Assembly: GCF_023336905.1 (NCBI RefSeq)
Contig: NZ_JAMBLS010000001.1
Coordinates: forward strand, 1 to 64,000
Direction of reading: 5' to 3'
Length of the DNA: 64,000 nucleotides
Source of the DNA: Bacteroides sp. ET71
GTDB lineage: Bacteria; Bacteroidota; Bacteroidia; Bacteroidales; Bacteroidaceae
The translations under genes were made by a program, and so were the position numbers. The notes beneath the pieces are model-generated. The model was not told where the DNA came from, did not search any database, and saw only the letters and a list, made by a program, of their open reading frames with translations. Position 1 is the stretch's first letter; the number at the start of each line of letters is the position of its first letter. Positions 8,537 to 17,264 of this stretch are shown piece after piece.

Positions 8537-11500
8537 ATGAACACACATTCCATGAAGAAAATGAAAAATTGTAAGCAAGCGTTGCTATGCGGCACCCTGT
8601 CCCTCTGCCTGTTGGGGGGCATTCCGCAAGTCGTGACAACAGCGACGGCTGGCACATTGTCTGCCCAGCAAGAAGGAAAGAAAGTAACAGGTACGGTAAC
8701 CGACGCCATGGGCCCCGTCATCGGCGCCTCGGTCATGGTAAAAGGCACCACCACCGGGTCGCTGACCGACATCGACGGTAACTTCACGCTGACCGCCCCG
8801 CGGGGCGCCACGCTGGTCATCAGCTACATCGGCTACAAGACCGTCGAAGTGAAAGTAGGCGACGGCCCCGTCAACGTGACACTGGAAGAAGACACCAAAC
8901 TGCTGGACGAGGTGGTAGTCACAGCCCTCGGTATCAAACGCGAACGTAAAGCCCTGGGTTACGGCGTAGACGAAGTGAAGGGTGAAGCATTGACCAAAGC
9001 CAAAGAGACAAACGTCATCAACTCAATGGCAGGACGTGTCCCCGGCTTGGTAGTCAGCCAAACTGCCGGCGGTCCCTCCGGCTCAACACGTGTTATCCTG
9101 CGTGGTAGCACAGAAATGACCGGCAACAACCAGCCGTTGTATGTCATCGATGGCGTACCTTTGGACAACACCAACTACGGCAGCGCCGGACAATACGGCG
9201 GCTTCGACCTGGGCGACGGTATCTCCAGCATCAACCCCGATGACATCGAAAGCATGTCCGTGCTGAAAGGCCCCGCCGCATCGGCCCTCTACGGCAGCCG
9301 AGCCAGCCACGGCGTCATCCTCATCACCACCAAGAAAGCCGGACAAGAACGCTTCGGCGTGGAGATCAACAGCACCACCACCTTCGAGACCATGCTGGCC
9401 AAGTGGGACGACCTGCAACAAATCTACGGCATGGGTAACGACGGCTCGTACAGCGTCAACGCTACCTCCAGCACCAACATGAGCTGGGGACCGAAAGCCG
9501 ACGGCGGCAACCTGCTGACCTATTTCGACGGCGTACAGCGCCCCTACCTCATCATTCCTGACAACATCACGGGTTTCTTCCGCACCGGTCTGACAGCCAC
9601 CAACTCTGCCATCATCAGCGCCAACAGCGGCAAGACAGGCATGCGTTTCACCTTTACCGACATGCGCAACCGCGACATCGTGCCCAACAGCAACATGAGC
9701 CGCGACATCTTCAACCTGCGCGTCAACAGCTCCTTGGGCAAGGTAGACGTAGACGCAAGTGCCAACTACACTCGTGAATATGTAAAGAACCGTCCGGCAC
9801 TGGGCGACGATAAAGCCAACATCGGTAAGAACCTGATGACCCTGGCCACCACCTACGACCAGGCTTGGTTGGCAACTTACGAGGACGAAGACGGCAACTA
9901 CTCCAACTGGAACGGTATGGACCCCTATAACACCAACCCTTATTGGGACATCTACAAGAACCTGAACAAGTCTAACAAAGACTCGTTCCGTTTCAACGGC
10001 AAAGCTGTCTGGAACATCACTCCGAAACTGAAATTGCAAGGAACCGTAGGTGCAGAATTGAACTATTTCACCTTTAACGACTTCCGTGCTCCCACTACTC
10101 CGGGTTACGAAGCCGGCCGCTACCAGATCAGCAACTTCCGCAACCGTATGTACAACTTCGAACTGTTGGCCCTGTATAGCGACACATGGGGCGACTTCGA
10201 CTTCAACGCCACGCTGGGTGCCAACCTGTATAAGGTGAACAACCAGACCACCGTCACCACTGCTCAGGACATGCAGATCCGCGACGTGCTTGCCATCATG
10301 AGCTTCAACGAAGTCAGCGTGGAAGAAAGCAGCTACCGCAAGCAGATTAACTCGCTGTACGGTGCGGTCAACGTGGGTTGGAAACACCTCATCTATTTGG
10401 ATGCCACGCTGCGTGGTGACCAGTCTTCTACGTTGCCGCTTGATAACAATGTATATATTTATCCTTCGTTCTCGGGCAGCTTCGTGTTCTCCGAACTCAT
10501 CAAGAAACCCGACCTCATGCCTTACGGTAAGTTCCGTCTGTCGTGGGCACAGGTAGGTAGCGATACGAACCCTTACCAACTGGGTCTGACCTATACAAAG
10601 TCTAAATACACATACCCCGGTTATACCATCGGTTACATCAACAATGGCAATATTCCTAACAAAGATCTGAAACCGACAAAAACAAACTCTTTTGAAATGG
10701 GTCTGGAGTTGAAGTTCCTCAACAACCGTCTGGGTTTGGACTTCACGTATTACACGCAGAACAGTAAGAACCAGATTCTGAACATGGCTAACTCCTGGAC
10801 AACGGGCTACAACTACCGCCTGATCAATGCCGGTGAGATTGAGAACAAGGGTGTGGAAATCGCCTTGAACACTCGCCCCATCGAAACGAAAGACTTCTCT
10901 TGGGACTTGAACTTCAACTTCTCGAAGAACAACAACAAGGTGAAGAAACTGGTAGACGGCATGGACATGTTCGAACTCGAAAGAGCTTCTTGGCTGAACG
11001 TAGCAGTAGTAGCCATGGAAGGTCAAGACTACGGTGCCCTCGTAGGTCCGGACTTCAAGCGTAACGAAAACGGCGATGTTCTTATCGACCCGAGCACCGG
11101 TCTGCCTCAATATGATACGTCCAACCACATCTTGGGCAATGCCTCTTGGGATTGGACAGGTGGTGTCTACACCAACTTCCGCTGGAAAGACCTCTCGCTG
11201 TCTGCCGTATTCGACGTGAAAGTCGGTGCCGACCTTTATTCGCAGACGGCACGTGCCCTCCACGAGACCGGTAAAGCCACTGCCACGCTGGCCGGACGTG
11301 AAGCCTGGTACAAATCAGAAGAAGCCCGTAAAGAAGCCGGCATTGCAGCAAACAGTCCTGATTGGCAACCTACCGGTGGCTTCGTCGCTCCGGGTGTCAT
11401 CGACAACGGCGACGGCACTTATCGCCCCAACGACATCATCATCAATCCGGAAGACTACTGGATGAACGTTTGCCGTAATGCTCCGGGCATGTTCATCTAC

Positions 11501-11755
11501 GACAACTCTTACGTGAAATGTCGTGAAATCACGCTGAGCTACAATGTTCCGCAGACTTGGTTGAAGAAAGCGCTGAAGAACGTCGTCAAGGGTTGCACCC
11601 TGTCGTTCGTAGCACGTAACCCGTTCATTGTTTGGAAGAACATCAAGAACATCGACCCGGACTCCAACTACAACAACTCGTCAGGCATGGGTCTGGAATA
11701 CGGTTCGCTGCCTTCGCGTAAGAGCTACGGTTTCAACATCAACCTGAAATTCTAA
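8537..11755 (+). CDS. SusC/RagA-family TonB-dependent outer-membrane transporter
   Basis: Outer-membrane channel that imports oligosaccharides or other nutrients with energy from TonB-ExbBD. It is 1072 residues, typical of SusC. Residues 1-about 40 are a signal peptide. A carboxypeptidase-regulatory-like domain follows (VTGTVTDAMGPVIGASVMVKG; DGNFTL; SYIGYKTVEV), then a TonB-box-like LDEVVVTALG near residue 125, the plug domain (PLYVIDGVPLDN; INPDDIESMSVLKGPAASALYGSRASHGVILITTKK) and a 22-strand barrel ending in an aromatic-type terminus (FNINLKF). Met6 or Met9 could be the true start. It forms an operon with the SusD homologue 42 bp downstream. The substrate is unknown. Confidence 0.96.
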   Translation: MNTHSMKKMKNCKQALLCGTLSLCLLGGIPQVVTTATAGTLSAQQEGKKVTGTVTDAMGPVIGASVMVKGTTTGSLTDIDGNFTLTAPRGATLVISYIGYKTVEVKVGDGPVNVTLEEDTKLLDEVVVTALGIKRERKALGYGVDEVKGEALTKAKETNVINSMAGRVPGLVVSQTAGGPSGSTRVILRGSTEMTGNNQPLYVIDGVPLDNTNYGSAGQYGGFDLGDGISSINPDDIESMSVLKGPAASALYGSRASHGVILITTKKAGQERFGVEINSTTTFETMLAKWDDLQQIYGMGNDGSYSVNATSSTNMSWGPKADGGNLLTYFDGVQRPYLIIPDNITGFFRTGLTATNSAIISANSGKTGMRFTFTDMRNRDIVPNSNMSRDIFNLRVNSSLGKVDVDASANYTREYVKNRPALGDDKANIGKNLMTLATTYDQAWLATYEDEDGNYSNWNGMDPYNTNPYWDIYKNLNKSNKDSFRFNGKAVWNITPKLKLQGTVGAELNYFTFNDFRAPTTPGYEAGRYQISNFRNRMYNFELLALYSDTWGDFDFNATLGANLYKVNNQTTVTTAQDMQIRDVLAIMSFNEVSVEESSYRKQINSLYGAVNVGWKHLIYLDATLRGDQSSTLPLDNNVYIYPSFSGSFVFSELIKKPDLMPYGKFRLSWAQVGSDTNPYQLGLTYTKSKYTYPGYTIGYINNGNIPNKDLKPTKTNSFEMGLELKFLNNRLGLDFTYYTQNSKNQILNMANSWTTGYNYRLINAGEIENKGVEIALNTRPIETKDFSWDLNFNFSKNNNKVKKLVDGMDMFELERASWLNVAVVAMEGQDYGALVGPDFKRNENGDVLIDPSTGLPQYDTSNHILGNASWDWTGGVYTNFRWKDLSLSAVFDVKVGADLYSQTARALHETGKATATLAGREAWYKSEEARKEAGIAANSPDWQPTGGFVAPGVIDNGDGTYRPNDIIINPEDYWMNVCRNAPGMFIYDNSYVKCREITLSYNVPQTWLKKALKNVVKGCTLSFVARNPFIVWKNIKNIDPDSNYNNSSGMGLEYGSLPSRKSYGFNINLKF

Positions 11756-11797
11756 GACACCATTCTTATACATATTAATTATATAAAGAATAAACTA

Positions 11798-13474
11798 ATG
11801 AAACACTATCAAACCTATATAGCAGCACTCTTGGCGGCCTGCACCCTGGGACTCTCTTCGTGCAGCGACGAGCTCATGTCGAGCATGAACACCGACCCGT
11901 CAAAAGTTACCACCATCGACCCCAATGCCCAGCTCACTATGGCTGAGCTGCAAACTTACGGAGACTTGGACATGGTGAATGTCTACCGTAATTACCACTA
12001 CGGTTTCACTCAGCACCTGATGGGATGTTGGAATACTACGAACTACGCCGGACGCCATACGAATGACGACAGCCAGATGATGATTATGTGGGTAGACATC
12101 TACACCAAGAGCCTCAAGAACGTGGTCGATGCCATCTACCGCACCAACAACGACCCTACACAGGTCAACATCAACTCCGTGTTGCGCATCTACCGCGTAT
12201 ACCTGGCCTCTCTGCTGACGGATGTTTATGGCGATGTCCCCTACAGCGAAGCAGGTCTGGGTTACCTGGAAGGCATCCAGACGCCGAAGTTTGACCGGCA
12301 AGAAGATATTTACAATGATTTCTTCGTAGAATTGGCTGACGCCGGCAGCAAACTGAGTGCGTCGGGCGACAATGTGACAGGCGATGTCATCTACAACGGC
12401 GACGTGAACAAATGGAAGAAGCTGGCCAACTCATTACGAATGCGTTTCGCCATGCGTATCTCGGAAGTAAACCCGCAGAAGGCCCAGCAAGAGTTTGAAA
12501 GCGCTTTGCAGGACAACGGCGGCATCTTCGAGAGCGCCGACGACGATGCGCTGATTCAGTACATGGACATTGCCTTCAGCTTTGCCGGCGATGCTTACCA
12601 AGACTACCGCGGCAATGCGCTGATGATTCTGTTTTACGGCAACGACCCGAAGAACAACCAGACGTACATTTGCTCTACGTTCTACAACCAGATGAACGAC
12701 ACGAATGACCCGCGTCTCCACCGCATTGCCCGTTTCTACTTCGATGACCTCATGAGCACCAATGATCCCAGCGGACGTGTAGACATTACGGATGAGATAT
12801 TGACTGAACATCCGGAGTTGGTACAACCCTGCGAGCCGGGCGCTTTCTGGTACGAGCCGTGGCCGCAAGGTTATCAAAGCCCGATGCTGGAAGAAATGGC
12901 TACAACGAATCCGGACATCACCTCAGCATTCCTTGACGCGGAATGCCTGCCCAAACTGGCCACCTGCTTCTTGGAGTCCAGCCACCCGGGTGTTGTCATG
13001 ACTTATGCAGAAACACGCTTCTTGCTGGCAGAAGCCAAACAGAACGGTTGGAATGTCAGCGGCACCGTAGAAGAGTATTACAACGAAGGCGTTCGTGCCT
13101 CAATGAACCTGCTGTCCGACCACTACGGTTGCGACCCCGTGACGGACGACGAGTTCAACACCTTCATCCAAAACAACGGCGTGGGACAGGCAGATGCTGA
13201 CATCCGGAGAAATATCAACACGCAAGCCTGGATGCTCCACTTCCTCAACCCCAACGAGGCTTGGGCCAACCAACGCCGTTCGGGCTATCCGGAACTGAAA
13301 TCTCCGGCTGAATACGGCTTCAGTACAGTCCTGACCGGTGGACAAGATATCCCCGTCCGCCTGTGCTATCCGCGCATGGAGTCGTCGTACAACAGCGCCA
13401 ACTTCAACGAAGCTGTAGAGCGCATGGGTGGCACCGACAGTTGGTACAACCACGTATGGTGGGACGTAGATTAA
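11798..13474 (+). CDS. SusD/RagB-family outer-membrane lipoprotein
   Basis: Surface lipoprotein that caps the SusC channel and binds its substrate, 558 residues. The signal peptide ends in a lipobox with Cys at residue 22 (LGLSSC) followed by SDE. The body resembles the SusD_2-type fold: an N-terminal NTDPSKVTTIDPN segment, TPR-like helices (SVLRIYRVYLASLLTDVYGDVPYSEAG) and a C-terminal AWANQRRSGYPEL segment seen in many family members. It lies between SusC and a third lipoprotein gene in one operon. Confidence 0.94.
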   Translation: MKHYQTYIAALLAACTLGLSSCSDELMSSMNTDPSKVTTIDPNAQLTMAELQTYGDLDMVNVYRNYHYGFTQHLMGCWNTTNYAGRHTNDDSQMMIMWVDIYTKSLKNVVDAIYRTNNDPTQVNINSVLRIYRVYLASLLTDVYGDVPYSEAGLGYLEGIQTPKFDRQEDIYNDFFVELADAGSKLSASGDNVTGDVIYNGDVNKWKKLANSLRMRFAMRISEVNPQKAQQEFESALQDNGGIFESADDDALIQYMDIAFSFAGDAYQDYRGNALMILFYGNDPKNNQTYICSTFYNQMNDTNDPRLHRIARFYFDDLMSTNDPSGRVDITDEILTEHPELVQPCEPGAFWYEPWPQGYQSPMLEEMATTNPDITSAFLDAECLPKLATCFLESSHPGVVMTYAETRFLLAEAKQNGWNVSGTVEEYYNEGVRASMNLLSDHYGCDPVTDDEFNTFIQNNGVGQADADIRRNINTQAWMLHFLNPNEAWANQRRSGYPELKSPAEYGFSTVLTGGQDIPVRLCYPRMESSYNSANFNEAVERMGGTDSWYNHVWWDVD

Positions 13475-13507
13475 TCTGAGTAATAACCTCTAAAGAAAAC
13501 ATTCCAT

Positions 13508-15127
13508 ATGAAAAAGATATATTACATACTACTCGCCCTGCTGGTTACGGGCTTTACGTTTACGGCCTGCAGCGACGAAGAACCGTTTGAAACGATATCG
13601 GAAAGCGACTTTCCGATGATTCTCGACCCGGTATTCCCGGACAGAGGAGAAGATGGATCACTGCCTACGATAGCGACGCTGAACCGCGACCAGACATATG
13701 CAGTGACAGCCCGTGTGACACCGAGCAAATACACCACCGTTGCCTGGTACGTAGATGGCGAGGAAGTAATGACCGGACTCGAGTTCAGTGCCCTGTTTAA
13801 AGCCGGTACTTACAATATCAGAGTGGTTGCCACTTCCACAACCAACGGAATGACCAGCTACCGCGAAGGTCTGCTGAGAGTAGACCCGCTGGACACCGAC
13901 CCGTCTACAACAACCGGAGGAACCGAACGCATCGTGTCTGCCGGAGGAACCGCACGTCTTTATGGAACGAACCTCTATTTGGTGGATTACGTAGTGATTG
14001 ACGGACAGAGAAGCGATGCCACCTATGTAGAGGCAGACGAATGCATCGAATACACCGTACCCGAAGGTCTGGCCGACGGCGAATACCGCGTTATCCTGGG
14101 TGATGCGCAAGGCGTAGAATACGGCGGCAACACGATTACCGTCAGCTCGGGCACGCTCGTTATGGATGGCGCCAGCAGTGCTGTCGTAGGCGAAGAATGG
14201 GTACTCACGGGTACAGGCCTTGACCAGGTTACTTCTTTGACCGTAGGCGACCTGACCATCAACAGTGCTGACTTCCTGAGCCAGACGGTTTCGGAAATCG
14301 TCCTGAATTGCCCTGAACTGGAAGCCGGAAGCTACACGCTGACTGGCCAGACCACGAGCGGCGCACTGGAATTCTACACCACCAGCGGGAATGTGACGGA
14401 GATGACATTGACCATCAATGCCGCACGGCCGGGCGAAACAATCCTGTGGCAAGGTCACCACTACGTTTCTTGGGAGACTCCCGATGGTGACCCCAACCAC
14501 CAGTTCACCTCGATTGACATCAGCGTGTTCGAAAGCATCGAAGCCGGTAGCACGATGACCATAGCCTATTCTTTGAAACAGGACGATGAATATCACCAAG
14601 TGCGCATTGCCACGGCAAACTCATGGGCGAACCTCGTACCAGACTTCAATCCGACAGAAGATGGCGAATATTCGTTCACTCTAACCCAAGAACTCTTGGA
14701 TAGAATCCTGAATGAAAACGGCTTCCTCATCAGCGGACATGGCGTCTACATCGATAAGGTATCTGTATTTGCAGCTACAGGTGGGAGTGGCCTGCCTTGG
14801 ACAGGACACTTGAGCATATCGTGGTCAAGCCCCGAGAGCGACCCTGGCCACATGTTCAACGTCGTTCCTAATCTCATGCCGCTGGAAGAGTTGCAAGTCG
14901 GTGATGTATTCCACATCAACTACTCTATAGTAGAAGCTGCTGAATACCATTCGGTTGCCATAGCAACCGTCGACTGGGCAGAGCCATATTTCGTTCGAGA
15001 AGAAGTTACCGAAGCCGGCACGTATAACTTTGAAATCACAGAAGAGATTCTGAATGAAATTCAAGCTAAAGGCGGTTTTATCATCATAGGCCACGGATTT
15101 TATTTGGACATGGTTAGCGTTGAATAA
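13508..15127 (+). CDS. Surface lipoprotein with PKD/IPT-like and duplicated C-terminal domains (putative glycan-binding protein)
   Basis: Third gene of the SusCD operon, 539 residues, in the position of SusE/SGBP proteins. The lipobox Cys is residue 21 (TFTAC|SDEE). An N-terminal PKD-like domain (about 50-125, AWYVDGEEVMTG) is followed by two IPT/TIG-like domains (about 135-300). The last 240 residues hold two copies of one module: WQGHHYVSW...EYHQVRIAT...GFLISGHGVYIDKVSV and WTGHLSISW...EYHSVAIAT...GFIIIGHGFYLDMVSV. The repeated aromatic and His residues suggest ligand binding, but no substrate can be named. A strong terminator follows. Confidence 0.85.
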   Translation: MKKIYYILLALLVTGFTFTACSDEEPFETISESDFPMILDPVFPDRGEDGSLPTIATLNRDQTYAVTARVTPSKYTTVAWYVDGEEVMTGLEFSALFKAGTYNIRVVATSTTNGMTSYREGLLRVDPLDTDPSTTTGGTERIVSAGGTARLYGTNLYLVDYVVIDGQRSDATYVEADECIEYTVPEGLADGEYRVILGDAQGVEYGGNTITVSSGTLVMDGASSAVVGEEWVLTGTGLDQVTSLTVGDLTINSADFLSQTVSEIVLNCPELEAGSYTLTGQTTSGALEFYTTSGNVTEMTLTINAARPGETILWQGHHYVSWETPDGDPNHQFTSIDISVFESIEAGSTMTIAYSLKQDDEYHQVRIATANSWANLVPDFNPTEDGEYSFTLTQELLDRILNENGFLISGHGVYIDKVSVFAATGGSGLPWTGHLSISWSSPESDPGHMFNVVPNLMPLEELQVGDVFHINYSIVEAAEYHSVAIATVDWAEPYFVREEVTEAGTYNFEITEEILNEIQAKGGFIIIGHGFYLDMVSVE

Positions 15128-15151
15128 CGCTCGTCAACAATAGGGTTGTTA

Positions 15152-15184
15152 GAAAGGGTATGTCGGGAGACATACCCTTTTTTT
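15152..15184 (+). terminator. Intrinsic terminator of the SusCD operon
   Basis: Perfect 11-bp stem (AAGGGTATGTC / GACATACCCTT) with a 4-nt loop, followed by a run of seven T, 25 bp after the lipoprotein stop. Confidence 0.93.
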
Positions 15185-15518
15185 GTGTCATCTACAAGCA
15201 GTTAACGCCCTTCCGGCAGATGCCGGAAAATGGCTCGCTTCTTCCGCACACGGGCCGCGGCTCGGACGCACACGAACCGGACAGTTGGTGCAACCGACGG
15301 GACGGCTATCTGCACTCTTTTTAGACTGATTCTAATATTTTAGCCCAAATGTCCTCCGTTTCTCAAGACTTTTTCCTACCTTTACAACTTGTTGGAGACG
15401 AAGGCCCGGACGCATTGGAATAATATTTGATCCGGCGGGCGGCGAAAACTGCTTACAGACAGGCCGCACGGGCGTTTCCGACACATGGAGAAAGGAAAAA
15501 GAAAAAACAATATATAAA
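15185..15518. other. Intergenic region before recJ
   Basis: No gene is visible. It holds a perfect 8-bp inverted repeat (TTCCGGCA-GA-TGCCGGAA, 15211-15228), a degenerate 22-bp duplication of CGCACACG at 15245 and 15267, and TACCTTTA at 15377-15384, one base off the TAnnTTTG -7 consensus and a weak candidate promoter for recJ. Confidence 0.5.
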
Positions 15519-17264
15519 ATGACTTACAAATGGAATTACCTGACCATTACCCCCGAACAGGCAGAAGCAAGCCGACAACTGGCGCAGGCTTTGGGCATCA
15601 GTCCCATATTGGGCCGACTGCTGGTAGAACGAGGTATCACCACGGTACAGGCCGCACGGAAGTTCTTCCGCCCACAGTTGCCCGACTTGCACGACCCCTT
15701 CCTGATGAAAGACATGGATGTGGCAGTGGAACGCCTCAACCGGGCGATGGGCAGAAAAGAACGGATATTGGTTTACGGAGACTATGACGTGGACGGCACG
15801 ACGGCCGTGGCGCTGGTCTATAAATTCATCCAACAGTATTACTCGAACATTGATTACTACATCCCCGACCGATACAACGAAGGTTACGGCGTGTCGATGC
15901 AGGGAGTGGACTATGCCGCCGAGACGGGCGTGAAGCTGGTCATCGTGCTGGATTGCGGCATCAAGGCGGTAGAGGAAATCGCCTATGCCCGAGAGAAAGG
16001 CATCGACTTCATCATCTGCGACCACCACGTGCCCGACGAGGTGTTGCCGCCGGCCGTGGCCATACTGAACGCCAAGCGCTTTGACAACACTTATCCGTAC
16101 GAGCACTTGTCGGGCTGCGGCGTGGGCTTCAAGTTCATGCAGGCATTTGCCATCAGCAACGGCATCGAGTTCCACCACCTCATCCCGCTGCTGGACCTGG
16201 TGGCGGTGAGCATCGCTTCGGACATCGTGCCCATCATGGGGGAGAACCGTATCCTGGCTTATCACGGGCTGAAGCAACTGAACTCGAACCCCAGCGTGGG
16301 GCTGAAGGCTATCATCGACGTGTGCGGGCTGACGGACAAGGAGTTGACGGTGGGCGACATCGTGTTCAAGATTGGGCCGCGCATCAATGCGTCGGGCCGC
16401 ATACAGAACGGCAAGGAGGCGGTGGACCTGCTGACGGAGCGCGACTTCTCGGCCGCGCTGGAGAAGGCGGGGCAAATCAACCAGTACAACGAGACGCGCA
16501 AGGACTTGGACAAGACGATGACGGAGGAGGCCAACCACATCGTCGAGGGGTTGCCGCACTTGGCCGACCGCCGCTCCATCGTGCTCTACAACGAGGCGTG
16601 GCACAAGGGCGTCATCGGCATCGTGGCTTCGCGGCTGACGGAGATTTATTACCGCCCGGCAGTAGTGCTGACGCGCACGGGCGACTTGGCGACGGGCTCG
16701 GCGCGCTCGGTATCGGGCTTCGACGTCTACAAGGCGGTCGAGCATTGCCGCGACCTGCTGGAGAATTTCGGGGGGCACACGTATGCCGCGGGCCTGTCGA
16801 TGCGGGTGGAGAAGGTGCCGGAGTTCACGCGCCGGTTCGAGACTTTTGTGGCCGAACACATCCGGCCGGAACAGACGAGCGCCGTCATCGACATCAATGC
16901 GGAGATTGACTTCCGCGACATCACGCCGAGGTTTGCGGCCGACCTGAAGCGCTTCAACCCCTTCGGGCCGGAGAACGTGAAGCCGGTGTTCTGCACGCAC
17001 AACGTCTACGACTACGGCACGAGCAAGGTGGTGGGCCGCGAGCAGGAGCATATCAAGCTGGAGCTGGTGGACAACAAGTCGCACAACGTGATGAACGGCA
17101 TCGCCTTCGGACAAAGCTCGCACGTGCGGTTCATCAAGACGAAGCGGTCGTTCGACATCTGCTACACCATCGAGGAGAACACGCACAAGCGCGGCGAGGT
17201 GCAGTTGCAGATTGAAGATATCAAGCCTAACTGGAGGGACGATGAGCGACAGAACAAGGGCTGA
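15519..17264 (+). CDS. recJ: Single-stranded-DNA-specific exonuclease RecJ
   Basis: 5'-3' ssDNA exonuclease acting in RecF-pathway recombination and mismatch/base-excision repair. The 581-residue length fits. DHH-family motifs are intact: DYDVD at 88-92, DHH at 168-170, SGCGVGFKF near 200 and GPRINASGRI near 285. The DHHA1 motif GGHTYAAG is near 417, and the C-terminal OB domain ends with IKPNW. Its 3' end overlaps the start of recQ, so both repair genes are probably translated from one message. Confidence 0.97.
   Translation: MTYKWNYLTITPEQAEASRQLAQALGISPILGRLLVERGITTVQAARKFFRPQLPDLHDPFLMKDMDVAVERLNRAMGRKERILVYGDYDVDGTTAVALVYKFIQQYYSNIDYYIPDRYNEGYGVSMQGVDYAAETGVKLVIVLDCGIKAVEEIAYAREKGIDFIICDHHVPDEVLPPAVAILNAKRFDNTYPYEHLSGCGVGFKFMQAFAISNGIEFHHLIPLLDLVAVSIASDIVPIMGENRILAYHGLKQLNSNPSVGLKAIIDVCGLTDKELTVGDIVFKIGPRINASGRIQNGKEAVDLLTERDFSAALEKAGQINQYNETRKDLDKTMTEEANHIVEGLPHLADRRSIVLYNEAWHKGVIGIVASRLTEIYYRPAVVLTRTGDLATGSARSVSGFDVYKAVEHCRDLLENFGGHTYAAGLSMRVEKVPEFTRRFETFVAEHIRPEQTSAVIDINAEIDFRDITPRFAADLKRFNPFGPENVKPVFCTHNVYDYGTSKVVGREQEHIKLELVDNKSHNVMNGIAFGQSSHVRFIKTKRSFDICYTIEENTHKRGEVQLQIEDIKPNWRDDERQNKG

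Noticed and set aside
9083-11263. Long open frame of over 700 codons antisense to susC
   Set aside because: Shadow of the high-GC coding sequence; the sense strand encodes a complete SusC protein.
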